Source of the DNA: Bipolaris cookei
Lineage: Eukaryota > Ascomycota > Dothideomycetes > Pleosporales > Pleosporaceae
NCBI GenBank assembly: GCA_002286855.1
Contig: NRSV01000045.1
Span: 186,001 to 250,000 of the forward strand
Length of the DNA: 64,000 bases
Direction: 5' to 3'
Shown in pieces: positions 47,411-58,692 of the stretch (the stretch's first letter is position 1; each line of letters opens with the position of its first letter). Position numbers and translations under genes: made by a program. A model generated the notes under the pieces. The model made no database searches and was not told the origin of the DNA. It saw nothing but the letters and a program-made list of their open reading frames with translations.

Positions 47411-48635
47411 TCAATCTTCCGCCGCCGCTCTTTCACGCTCCTTACCATCCCACCCCACCAATGGCCACCCCTTCGGCAGCACCGAGTAAGGCGGTAATGT
47501 ATACCGGCCCTCACAACTCCCCTGACTCCTACACGTCAAATCGCAGAGCCCAAAGACATTGCAATAGCAACTCTTCGCAGTCGGACAATGCACAGCCGGC
47601 TTCCCGAAAATAACTATTTTCGCACATAATTCAATCAGCCACCGACCCCCAACCATCCATGGGATTCAAAAAAAAAGGGGAGGGAAGGGAGGGGGGGGGG
47701 GGAAAGAGGGCAACTTCAAACTTACTATGCCACGAATACTCAAACACCCGCCCACTAATCGCATCTCCCAACTCCGTCTCCAAAATCCAGTCTCTATACC
47801 TAACATACTCCTCCTTTGTCCTCTCCCTCACCTTCTCCCTCGTCGCCGCAAACTGCGCACAGCAACTCACGCCCACAACCGCGGGGACCTGCTCCCCGGG
47901 AAATAAATGCTCAAATGCGCTTTTATAGTCTCCCCCTGCATGCACGGCTTCGCGGTGCTCGCCGGCTTCGGCCAGGGGCTTGATTTCGCTGGGGCAGCCG
48001 AGCGACCAGGCGCAGCGGATGTTGACGTAGCCTTGTTGGGCGAGATAGGGGAATTGGAAGTGGCGGAGCATGGGAATGCCGTCGTAGTCTGGGTCGTCGT
48101 TGTGCCATTGGTAGCGGTTGGGGTGCAGGAAGAGGATGTTGTCGGGGAGGGAGGCGTAGTTGTCGATTATGTAGCTGGTTGGGTTGATATGTTAGTTTTT
48201 TTTTGTGGAGGAACGGTATGGAGATGAAGAGGGGGGTGGGGCGTACGTCAGATATACCATGCTTTCCCTCCCTTTGTTCAAGGGGACTGTGAGAGGCGCA
48301 TTTTTGTCGTCGACTCGGTAGATGTTCTTCTCCCAGTCTGGAAAGTACTCGTCGAGCCACGTCGCGTTCTCGGAACTTTGGCTGGCGACTACTACGGCGG
48401 TTCGTTGCGCCTTGACGCTGCCATTCGCTTGTAGTGGCTTTTCCTCTGGCTCGTGCGACTGGCCGCTGGCTCGTTGCTCGTCGAAGAGTTCGTCAGGCAG
48501 GTGTGTCAGACTGGCCGGTTCTGGCGCAATGGCGCTCTTGTCCCAGAGTTCGAATTTTAGGTGGAGGAAGAGGGCAGTCAGGAGTGCTACACTGATGAGT
48601 ATTGCTGCATTTCGAGCCGTTATTAATCGAGGCAT
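47411..48635 (-). CDS. DUF3431 fungal membrane-anchored protein
   Basis: Three exons: 48635-48247, 48174-47726 and 47613-47411, encoding 346 residues. The N-terminus MPRLITARNAAILISVALLTALFLHLKF is a basic stretch plus one membrane segment, fitting a type II Golgi/ER anchor (only the first part, MPRLITARNAAILIS, and the end, LFLHLKF, are needed to see it). The lumenal DUF3431 domain runs from VVVASQSSENATWLDEYFPDW through YIIDNYASLPDNILFLHPNR and HNDDPDYDG to YSWHIIFGKPAVHCPTAKSC, the last across intron 2. A Cys-rich tail (CYCNVFGLCDLTC) follows. The domain resembles glycosyltransferase-like folds, but no activity is established. Intron 2 contains a G run at 47691-47702. Confidence 0.85.
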
Positions 48636-48974
48636 GGCACCACAAGAGGTCGTACGCCTAGGATGATCGCACAACGATTGCGCGCGAATCCGGGGGGTTC
48701 ACATACGCGATGCTTACCCAGGGGCGAGCAGCGCTAAGATTGAACATCCGCCGATAGTACGAGGTTCTCGCCGCCGTTCAGGAGTACACTCCTTTAGCCT
48801 TCATAACTACCGACATACATACATAAATAAATAAATACCATTTGCATATTGCATATTGCATATTACAGCCTTTATGGAAGGACAATCCTGTCATTTGTAT
48901 TGATTGCAGTATGAGCTTTTTAGCTATCCAAACCCAATCGGTGCAGCTCACCATACCATACCCAGCCCGCTAGA
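48636..48974. other. Intergenic with short tandem repeats
   Basis: About 0.34 kb between two minus-strand genes. It contains CATA/AAATA repeats (48812-48838) and three tandem copies of the heptamer GCATATT (48844-48864). Confidence 0.6.
48844..48864. repeat. Three tandem GCATATT heptamers
   Basis: Three exact consecutive copies of GCATATT lie about 110 bp beyond the phospholipase D stop codon, in its probable 3' flank. Confidence 0.85.
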
Positions 48975-51900
48975 CTAGGTGTAAAGTTCCTCGGTAAGAG
49001 CATTCAGCCCCACACCCTCCTTGGCAATGTCTTCCTCTTTCAGGAAAAGCAATGGCATCTCAACGAGGTTACCCTTGATCGTGCTGAGAATCTCCTTGAC
49101 CTCACGTACGCCCTGCTCGCCTGGAGCAAAGTTTTCGGCAACAACATGGCCCCACTTGTACAACGACGGCTTCTTGTTCTCCTTGGCCTTCTCATCTTGG
49201 CCAAAGAAGCGAGAATAGTACTCGTCATATTGCTTCCAGTTCTTAACTTCATCACTGGGTACGGGATGGAACACTTTTCCGAAAGCTTGTGTGTTAGTGT
49301 GCGCTCTCCAGTTCCATAGGTTCCAGAACTCGTCAGATATGGGGTCTACAACTTGGCGGTCCTCGTGCGATCCCCAATCGTATTGGTTGGGAATTCCTAC
49401 AGGCTCGTAGTTGGCATCTGGTCGCTCCATGTCCTGAGGTTTGAGCAAGCCGAGATGCTTTCGGAAGATCTCCCTTCGAAGGGACGCGGCAAACTCGGAC
49501 GCGCGCCATGGCTGTCCGTTCATGGAAGACTCTACCGTGTTGGGATCGTGGATGATGATTGCGATCTCAGAGTCATGATCGCCAAGCTGCGAGCGGTCGT
49601 TGAGGTTAGCAGACCCGCAGATGACAATCTGGTCATCAGCAATCAAGAGCTTGCTATGGATGTATAGCTCTTCAGACACGAAAGCATCCATCTCGGCATC
49701 GGGGCTACCTTCCCAAGGCACGTTACGAATGTCCTCGCCTCCGAGCATGTAACACTCGCTGACAGTGTCCCAGCGTCCATCACCAAGGCCTTGTCGCCCA
49801 CCGACCTTCATTGCTTCTTGCTGGTAACGGTCATAGTCACTTTTCCTGCCTTGACTTTGCGGACCACCGCCGTACTGCTGTTGAGGGACGGAGGAACCGT
49901 CCATTTCGTAAACGCCATATTCCTGAGTAGGTGGGGGGCGATAAGCCTGGTAGCCGCGCGCGTTGTCGTGGGCAGCATCGAAGCCCTCCTGAGCTTGAGT
50001 GTAGGAAACGCCACTGCGCTGCTCCGTCTCCTGCATGACCTGACTGGAGTTGATACGGTCATAGCTGCGAAGGTTGTAAAACCGGATGTACTCCATCGGG
50101 TTGAATCCTGCCTTGGCAATTTCCTCGTAAATCGAATGACCACCACGGTTGATGGAATCATACTGGACTGTAATTGATGTAGTGGTTAGCAAAGTTTGGT
50201 TTTACTTAATGTTGACATGACTGTCTCTGGCCACTCACATTCCATGATAGCACGGGTACCGAGTGCTTCATCGAGCTTCAGATCGCCCGCAAAAGCCGGC
50301 ACAGCAGGAATCATAACAATCATTTTGTACTTCTCGCCATTTCTCGCAGCGCGGACAATGCGCTCAACAATGGCCGCACCGACCTTGTTCTTGATCGGCT
50401 TCTGCTGGTCACCTGTGGCAGTTATGAAAAACTGATTCTCAATGTAGATGAAATGCTTGCTATTGCGGATGATCTCGCAGTACGCATTTTGAATTGAATG
50501 CTGTTTTAAATTGTTAGCCTAGATCTTTCTAATATTAGTGCGTGCTTTTACTGACCTCAGTGGTAACCAGGTTGTGGCTCCATTTGGCCGAGCTGCGCGT
50601 AATTTGGCAGTCGACGCCACCCTTTTGAGAGCTATGCTCCGCATGGGACTGTTGGTGAGGGTGATACGAACTGTGGCCCTGACCATACTGGTCAAATTTG
50701 CTGTACATCTTCTGACGCAGACCGCCATGGCCGAACAATCCTCGTTCACTCTCCTCGTTGCCACCAAAGCCACGCTCTCCTTCGTCTCCTTCAAAATCTC
50801 GTTGTTGAGTTGGCTGCTGTTGAGCACCGCTGCTGGTATCGGGTAGTCTGGTGTATCTGGTGGCCTTCTTGCTGTACTTCTCGTCGTAGATGAAATTCCA
50901 GCGCTGCGTAAAATGAGTACGCAGATCCTGGACAACTGGACCAGAGACACACAAGGCAACATCAGACCATCCCATACGAGAACTTTGGGTCCTATCGAGC
51001 TTGTTGTTTTCCCAGTTGCTAACGTCCTGGAAGTCTGTAACCGAGTTAGCATTAATAACAGACTAAAGCTTGGCCGGCAGAGCTATTGAATATTGACCGA
51101 ACTCGACAACTTGAGATACCAACTTACCCAGCATACGAGCATTATTAAAGTCTTGGCCTGGGAAGACGATCCTGTCGATATTGCCAGGATGGGCGTCAGC
51201 AATTGCGTGCTGGTTGGTGTCCCATCGGCCATAGCACAAGTCTAGCCCTCCCATGAACGCGATGTGGCCATCAATCAAGCAGAGCTTTTCGTGATGTGCC
51301 CAGTACATGACTGTGCCTTCGTGAGCACCGTAGATTGCCTTGAGGCCATCTCCTGGGAGTTGAGCGAGTGCTGCCGGAGTGAAAGACATGTTCTTCATAG
51401 AGGCGAAGAAATTTGACTGCAGTACAGCGGCGTCTGGCAGGTGATCAGGGTGTCGGAAAACACCAATGTTTTGGTGGAGGTCTTCCAAGTGGTGTTTTGT
51501 ATGGGATGAGGAGACTGTAATAGGTGGGGCAATCAGCGGATCTGTCTTTTCCCACTCTTCAAGCGATTTGAATATGACATCCAGGCCGATGCGCGTGAGC
51601 GCTTTGGTAAACATGTCCGTCGAACTCGGTAGGAGAGAATGAAGATAGTTGGGCAGCAATGGAGTCAGTAACTTACGAGTAAGGGCTTGGGTAACCTCCT
51701 TATAAACAATAATGTTGACCTTGACGCCGCGCTCGGCAGCTGCAAGCAGCATTCGGTCGACACGATACTGCTGGTTCTTGGCAGGAGGACGGCGAAGGTA
51801 GAGCTCAGGGGAAAGCCACCAGTCAAGGATCCAGATGGACTCTTTGGCGCGCTCGAGAGCTATGGATACTGCGTACATGTACGAGCACCCATCGACATAC

Positions 51901-52499
51901 CACTTGATCTCGTTGCCATGTCGTTCTGGGGCGAAGCTGGAGAAGCGGTGTTGCTGATGATATTCTTGGGCAGCAGGAGGCTGTCCTGTCTGCTCGTATG
52001 TTCCCGCTGGGGGTTTCTGCTGGTTGTTGTTGTCATCGCCACTTATGGCATCTTTGAGATCGGAGACGAAATCATGAAGAGGATCATGGAGTTTCTTGAA
52101 GAACGACATGCCGCCGCCACCGCCACCTTGCTGTGAGGATGAAGACTGAGGCTGGGTATCCTGTGTATGTTGTGTTAGGGTTGTGTTAGGAGAACCAAGC
52201 TTCTCTTAAGGCGATACAGTGAACAGAAGACAAGGAAAGCGGGCGAGGTTAGTGAATGACGAGGCTAGTCTGGCGCTTTGACGGTCATGGAGGGGCAGTC
52301 CCAAGGATACAGCAAGCTAGTGCTAGATACAGAGCATGCAATGACAGCATGGCATCTGAAGGAGGCGTGTGTAAGTACTCACCTCTTTTTTACCAAAGCC
52401 AAAACGCCGACCCATGTCGCCTATGAGGCCGCGATCGCCCTCTTGCCCTTGTTGGGCATTGTACTCACCGTACGCCAAGTCGTCGTCTCGGCGAGACAT
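48975..52499 (-). CDS. Phospholipase D
   Basis: Six exons: 52499-52383, 52160-51677, 51514-51128, 51034-50556, 50500-50239 and 50167-48975, encoding 973 residues. Two HKD catalytic motifs are present: HHEKLCLID with His275, Lys277 and Asp282, and IHSKLLIADDQ with His747, Lys749 and Asp754, each followed by the usual GG/GSANLNDRS strand. No PX or PH domain is present; a Gly/Gln-rich leader precedes SFFKKLHDPLHDFVSDLKDA. The enzyme cleaves phosphatidylcholine-type lipids to phosphatidic acid. Intron 2 (51515-51676, 162 nt) is divisible by three with no stop; removal restores EVTQALTLSSSHTKHHLEDL, which fits the family better. A low-complexity Gly/Glu insert lies in exon 4. Confidence 0.93.
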
Positions 52500-53149
52500 G
52501 GCGGAACTGGCACAGAGGCTGGAAGAATGACTGTCAATAGAGAAATTGGGACAATTGTGATGTTGGAGCTACAAGAGCTGACAGAGCTGACAGAGCTGGA
52601 GGTCGAGGTGGTCGGACAAAGCCCCGCGTCACAGGCTTAGCGCCAACAGGGTCAGCATGGGTGTGAGCGTCGACGTAGCTGGCGAACGGACAAGCTGCAA
52701 TGCGCGCCGACACCCAATCGATTGCGCGTACCCTGATTTCTCCTGTGCAGCGTCGGTGCAGGGGTGCGGATAGTCATGGCATGCATCCAACCGCCTGTCC
52801 GTACCCGTATCTGTGCCCCTCGCCCCTCGCCCTTGGCCCCTCACTGCCACGGACAGCGTACATACGACTTCTGCTGGCAAACGCTTGATAGACATACCCG
52901 GCTGTTAAGCATAGCAATAGCACGGGGGCAGCCGCGGGTCAGATAGATAAGCTTTGCATCGTCCATGTACCCCACAAGTTCGCGTAATCATGATGGCCGT
53001 TGCTATGGATGACGTACCCTTGTACATCTATCTGCTCCTCCAACTATATCTATTATCCCGCTGCGGGAACAGCTAAGCTCTCCTCTTTACCCTGTAACAC
53101 GCGCAAATCCTTCATTGTCGCTGTATACACAGTAGCGAATTCCTACATC
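52500..53149. promoter_or_regulatory. Divergent promoter between phospholipase D and cyanase
   Basis: About 0.65 kb separates two outward-facing start codons. A short AGAGCTGAC direct repeat lies at about 52574-52600. No gene is supported. Confidence 0.5.
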
Positions 53150-53861
53150 ATGGCCCTCTCTCCCCGTCTTGCAGTCTCCGCCAGACTGGCGTCTCGTGCA
53201 TTCACTTCCGTCCGACCTGTAGTCCCTCTTGCTGCTGCAAGACGCTTCCACTCAACCCCCATCCCCATGGGGGAACATCCTGTTGCTACTCTAAACGTAT
53301 GTTTCGCTACAAACTCTAGAAATTCATCGAGCCATGCTCATGTAAATATAGGAGGAGCTTATCCCTCGCCTTCCTCCGTCATCTCCAACTCTCTTTGAAG
53401 CAAAAAAGAAGAAGAACCTTACTTTTGAAGCCATTGCAAAGCACGTAGGACGTGACGAAGTCGCAATTGCTGCTCTCTTCTACGGTCAAGCCATGGCTTC
53501 CCCCGAAGATGTCCAGAAACTCTCCGAAGTCCTTGAGATTGACCCAGGAAAGCTCGAGTCCCAGCTGGGTGGTTTTCCCAACCGAGGCAGCACCCTCAAT
53601 ATGCCTCCCAAGGACCCTACCATTTACCGTCTTTATGAGATTGTGCAAAACTATGGCCAGGCTTACAAAGCCGTCATGCATGAGAAGTTTGGCGATGGCA
53701 TCATGAGTGCCATCTCTTTCAGCACAAAGGTAGAGAAGGAAACCGACGATAAGGGCGAGTGGGCCAAGATTACCCTGAGGGGCAAGTGGTATGTGTGCTG
53801 CAAAGCAAACTCCCTCATATATCGCTAATGAGCATCTAGGTTACCATACTCGCGATTCTAA
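53150..53861 (+). CDS. Cyanate hydratase (cyanase) with an N-terminal mitochondrial-type presequence
   Basis: Three exons: 53150-53296, 53352-53788 and 53840-53861, encoding 201 residues. The core matches cyanase: LTFEAIAKHVGRDEVAIAAL (helical DNA-binding-like fold), FYGQAMASPEDVQKL, then IYRLYEIVQNYGQAYKAVMH with catalytic-type Arg and Glu, GDGIMSAISFSTKVEKE with the Ser, and the C-terminal WLPYSRF completed by the tiny last exon. Cyanase converts cyanate plus bicarbonate to ammonia and carbon dioxide. The first ~38 residues (MALSPRLAVSARLASRAF, VPLAAARRFHS) are Arg/Ser/Ala-rich with no acidic residues, the look of a mitochondrial targeting peptide. A second in-frame ATG (MGEHPVATLN) would give a cytosolic form of standard length. 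Confidence 0.95.
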
Positions 53862-54362
53862 GTCATCCACAATACCAATCCAATTCAATTTTTTGCATTC
53901 ATGATAATACGAGCGCTCAAGGACTCAGAAGGTGTTGTCATTCACGCAATGCAGTCAGAGCATGGCCAGATCTCTTTACAGTCTATAAATATTTTTTTCG
54001 CCGTTTATATAGCACAGGTAAGAGGGGTGTGTTATGGTTCTAGAGCGCACTTTCCTCAGCAGCTACCAAACTTCACCGTTCCTGCCTCTCGTATTTCTCA
54101 CCTTTAATCAGTCACCGCTTATTCCCTCTATATTAGCAAAGCTCCACTCCCCTCCTAGCTTCAAACTTCTTTCACATTCTTCTCTCCCTCATCCTGCCAA
54201 GGTAAACCTGTTTGCCCTTCTTTATTCAACTGACTCGATACCTTACCTTACTCATTATATAAGGTGTCTCGTATCAACAGAAGCATCCCACAACTGTGCG
54301 AGTTGAACTACCATTGATTTGAACTACTACTGACTCACTCTCGCCTCAAAATAGAAGCCAAC
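53862..54362. other. Intergenic, C2H2-gene promoter
   Basis: About 0.5 kb, strongly pyrimidine-rich from 54050 to 54240. No gene is supported. Confidence 0.5.
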
Positions 54363-55703
54363 ATGCCTGCCTCACTGGAGCCAATCCGACGCTTCAAGTG
54401 CACATACAAAGACTGCAACATGTCCTTCGATACAGAGAAACAGATGAAGAGCCACAAGAAGCATTCCGACGAGCACGAGTACTGCCACAAGTGTGATGAG
54501 GACTTCGACTCTTTCGAAGAGTATGCCATGCATAAGATCACACGTCCGGTAGAACACGGTCGTGCATGCCGTGTGTGCGGGGATGAGTTCAAGAGCATCT
54601 CTGGCCTAAAGCGCCATATCGAGCTTAACCACAAGGTCGACCAGAAGCTTATCTGCATTGGATGCCACGGATCTTTCTACCATGCTTCCCTATTCATTGA
54701 GCACCTCGAATTTGGCCACTGTGAGGTGATCTCAGCATCGCAGTTTCAGGGTCACATCATTCACAAGCAACTGATCAGCGAGCTTTTGAAATGCGGCCCG
54801 GCACTGGACCGCTTTCGACAGAAGACGTCCAAGTTTGACGCGGCTATTGACTACGATGAAGAAGGTGGCGTCGTGCTCGATGATCCCTTGGACGATGACC
54901 AGGAGATTGAGGCAGTCGACTTCAAAGCCATCGAACCCAGCACGACCCTCAACTCGGCCATGGATGGCCTATCTCTCGACCCCAAAGGAGTGCCACGTCC
55001 GTCTGACCTCAAGCTCAAAGTCTGGGTCAGCCGCAAGGAAAAGACTACTGCTGCTACACTGTTCCCCGATGCGAAGCCCAATCCTCCCAAAGATTTCTCC
55101 ATCTCGGCTCATGACGCTGCCATGGAACAGGAGCACGGCATCAACATCTTGCGCTCACGTTTCTGGGATCCCATGAGCACTGACTGGAACCCTGAGAAGT
55201 TCTATGATGCCATTGTGGGCAAGTATTACTGTCCCTTTATCTGCGAGTAAGTTAATCTAATCTACACATGCCCGAGGAGTTTCTTTGCTAATGCAAACAG
55301 GCAAACATTCGACTGTATCGGTGACCTCAACAAGCACATTCTCGGTGAACACCGCGTTACACGCATGAAATGTCCAAAGTGTCTCAAGTACTTCAACAAC
55401 GTCACAGCACTCATGTCCCACTGCGAGTCTCAAGGTGCTCGCTGCCAAATCAACAAAGCAGACGATTTCAACATCTTTCTCGATGGACTGTCTGGCGGCT
55501 TCCTCAGCGTCGAAGAGAAGACTCGGCCTGACCACTTGAACACGAAGAATGTGCTGGTGAGGAACGACGAAACGGGGCACATGGAAATGTACAAGCCGCC
55601 TGTTGCTAGTTATCTCGAGTACAAGGTCACGACGCCTCCAGACTGGGAGGGCCCAGCTGGCCCAACAGTGCAGATTGGGGTTCATCCAAAGTCTAAGTGG
55701 TAG
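54363..55703 (+). CDS. C2H2 zinc-finger protein
   Basis: Two exons, 54363-55246 and 55301-55703, encode 428 residues. The N-terminal third holds a series of C2H2 fingers: FKCTYKDCNMSFDTEKQ, EYCHKCDEDFDSFEEYAMH, ACRVCGDEFKSISGLKRH and LICIGCHGSFYHASLFIEH. The acidic middle (DYDEEGGVVLDDPLDDDQE) is followed by a further finger across the intron (YYCPFICEQTFDCIGDLNKHI) and another (MKCPKCLKYFNNVTALMSH). The last 100 residues are a conserved-looking beta-rich tail. Such proteins bind nucleic acid or proteins in the nucleus; no named orthologue is recognised. The intron has GTAAGT, a GCTAAT branch and ACAG. Confidence 0.88.
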
Positions 55704-56118
55704 AGTGAATGAGAAAGGATGAATAGGCTGGTGGCAGCCTGAACCTGAGTGGGGAATAGGACGTGGATATGCAAAAGAAGGGGGTGAAGGAGCAATAGGA
55801 GCTGGACATGAAATAAAAAACCCCGATATGTGTACTATGGTGAAATGGTTTTCATGTATTTTCTTCATCTTTCATTTGTTACACTGAAAAGCGACATGCA
55901 AAACAAATCATACTCATTATGCTCCGGGTGTTCGAATACCCACCTACTCGTGTACTACAAACAAACATGTCATGCATGGGTGGTATCAATGCTTGCCTTT
56001 TATTTCCTCACAACAAAGAAAATGCAACATTTCCGCACCAAAGCAACCAGTAAGAGAGAAAAAAGAGAAAGGAGAGAAACAAAACGGGCGTCTTGAGCCA
56101 AGTCCACTATCTCCCTCC
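55704..56118. other. Convergent intergenic region
   Basis: About 0.42 kb between converging stop codons, A/G-rich near 56040-56090. It includes a near-palindrome GGGTGTTCGAATACCC at 55926-55941. Confidence 0.5.
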
Positions 56119-57858
56119 CTAAGCAAGACCCCCCAGACCCCTCTTGTTACTCTGATTCGAAGAAAGTTTCAAATTACCCATATCACACCAATTGACACCA
56201 TTCACCGTGACATCCTGTTGTTTAAATTGTTAGCCGAGATCCTTGTTACCTTTCCCCGAAACAAAAGGGAAATGACGGGGGAGAATGACTTACCAAACAA
56301 GACAAATGCTTACACCAACTACACGTATTCCTCCACTCATAAAAGTTCTTCAGCAGCAGTATAAACCCTATAAACACCGCCATGAGGCTTCCGGTGCGAA
56401 CAAACCACCACACCCACCATAGGGGCTTTCTTCCCTTGAAAAACCCAACTGGTTGTTTCGCAAACGCCGTAACCTTCGACGCTGGATTTTCGGATTTAGG
56501 GGCGAGGGGCTGCGTATCCACGGTTGCATAGGGCGGTTCACCCTGACCCGTGCGTTTCCGGAGCGACTCAGGGGAATGAATGATACAAATACCAAGGACA
56601 AGACCCATTAGAAACCCGCCGATATGCGAGAAATTGTCGAGACCGGGCAAGAGACCAATGACGAACGCAATGGCCATGTCGAGGAGGAGGAAGAGCAGAT
56701 CTTTGACGGGGCTACGGCGCGTAGACCAATTGTACAACAGGTCCAACAATGTGAGGGCGAGGATGCCGAAGAGAGAGCCAGAGCAGCCGACGGATGTAAT
56801 GCCATCGGGTGCGTAGTTGCCGCCGAGAACGAAGCCGAAGATGCCGGCGGAAAAGTAGACGAGAGCGAAGCGCAAGGGGCCAATTTCCTTTTCCATGTCG
56901 CGACCGAGGGTCCATTGCAGTAGCATATTGAAGCCAATATGGATGACTCCTGCGTGTAGGAACATCGGGGTGATGAAGCGCCACCATTGGTTGGGCTCGT
57001 GGCTTCGGTCTTTGAAGTCGGTTACGCCGCTCTGGTCGGGAACGCCGCCGCCCATACCGCAGAGCTCGGCCAAGGTGCACTGCGGTGTGTTTGAGGTGAT
57101 GACAGTGGTGTTGGGACATGGCCACTCGAGGACGGGAGGGTTGGCCTCGATTACCCGCTTGATGTTGTGCATACAGGGCGTGAAGCGAGCACCCATGTTG
57201 ATGAGGACGTAGGGCGAGGGGCCAATCATGATGTTGAAGTTTGGCTTGGTTTGGATGGGAGAGCCGGTTAGCATGCCTGTATACTGTGTTAGCACATAGC
57301 CCAGCCTCGAAGCCACCGTATATACGCACCATTTTTGATCAGTTCTCCAATAAACACGCCAAGCTGCACCGCCGTGAGAATGTATACGACCCATGTGACT
57401 CCTCCGTTGAACAAGCCCTTCTTCTTCTTCTTTCTACTGCTCTTTCTCCTCGGTTCTACTCCCATACCATAAAACTCTGGATCATTGTCGTATCGTGCAG
57501 GGCTACCGTCATTCCTCCTATTTTGATTCTGCAAGGGTATTGCATTTTGGTCTGCAAACGGATCTGGTTGCTGCGCATGCGGATCGTTGATATGTGCGGT
57601 GGAGCTGTATTGAGTGGGCGGCTGGTATGAGGTGTTTGAGTACGTGGTATCGATTGGCATGCCACTCATGGCTCCGCTGCTTTGTGTATGCACGGGATGT
57701 GGCTGGTCGTCAAAGGGCGAGCTGACGGGCGAGACTGGAGTTTGTGTGTGGTTGCCTGGTAGTGCAGGCAGAGGCGCATCGTTTCTGTCTGGTGGCTGGT
57801 CGTAGAGGTTAGGGTTGTGGTTATTGTGGTTGTTGTTGTAGTAGTCGTTGGCGGCCAT
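56119..57858 (-). CDS. Rhomboid-family intramembrane serine protease
   Basis: Three exons: 57858-57330, 57276-56294 and 56214-56119, encoding 535 residues. A long cytosolic leader (Asn/Pro/Gln-rich, about 150 residues) ends in the basic SSRKKKKKGLFNGG. A first membrane segment and an extended loop with paired Cys (FTPCMHNIKR, WPCPNTTV, TPQCTLAELC) follow. The rhomboid core contains WWRFITPMFLHAGVIHIGFNML, catalytic Ser in GCSGSLFG and catalytic His in NFSHIGGF. The C-terminal part has another membrane segment and a short Cys-containing tail (TCSWCKHLSC, NWCDMGNLKL) completed by exon 3. Fungal rhomboids cleave membrane proteins in the Golgi, and one class processes SREBP. The next gene upstream on the same strand is the Dsc E3 ligase subunit. 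Confidence 0.93.
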
Positions 57859-58692
57859 GGTGATCAGGCGCCGGGGCGGTTTTAAAAGCCGCGATGAAAC
57901 AGCGGGACAAGTGGCACAACAGGATGTGCGCCTCGATGGGTGACGAGTTTCTTGTATGAGGGCAGGCGGTGAATGCGACGTTGGTTATGTATGTAGCATA
58001 TACAACAATAAGCTGCGGGGTTAAAGGGCACAGGCGTGGTGCAGCGGAGCCGAGGCGGCAATGGCGAACAATTGTATAGACAAACGGATGTCGAGCAGAG
58101 TTGTTTTGGGGTGTTCCAAAGAGAGACGACCAAGGAGATCAGGCAGGAAGTAAGGTTTCGGAGAGAATGGCACAGCTGTCGTATTCTAAAAAATTAGCGC
58201 AGCGGACAATGCAGTGGTAAACGAGGGTGGTGTGAAGGAGAGGCTGAGGGTTGCGTATGTGCAGCAAAGGCCAGGGTTCGCGTGGCGGCCTTCAGGGATC
58301 TTGGTAGCCCCAGCCACTCATCGCATCGGGGAGGCTAAGTGTGGCGTTCCGGGGCTAAGAATAACAAACGTGAACGCCCCATGCCAAACTCAATCCGTGC
58401 CGGACACACCCGCAGCAATCTTGCAAACAGAACTGTGGCCATGTCCCTACTGCAACAACATGACTTGCTTCTCACTTACTTGTGGCAGAGGCAGATGTGT
58501 CAGTACCTTTTGGCGGCGCAGGTGGATCAACACGACCATGACGACGTCGCTAATGACGATGTGCAAGCCCACTTGTTTACGCGAACTTTGACACAGAACG
58601 ACACCACGTGACTATATTACGCATCCCTCTCGTAAATCACAATCTACACATAATACATGCATATATGAATAAACGTGTATTCGTTTCTCACG
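57859..58692. other. Intergenic, rhomboid promoter
   Basis: About 0.83 kb between two minus-strand genes. No gene, repeat or RNA is supported. Confidence 0.5.

Noticed and set aside
55926..55941. TTCGAA-centred near-palindrome resembling a tRNA T arm
   Set aside because: No acceptor, D or anticodon arms around it; not a tRNA.
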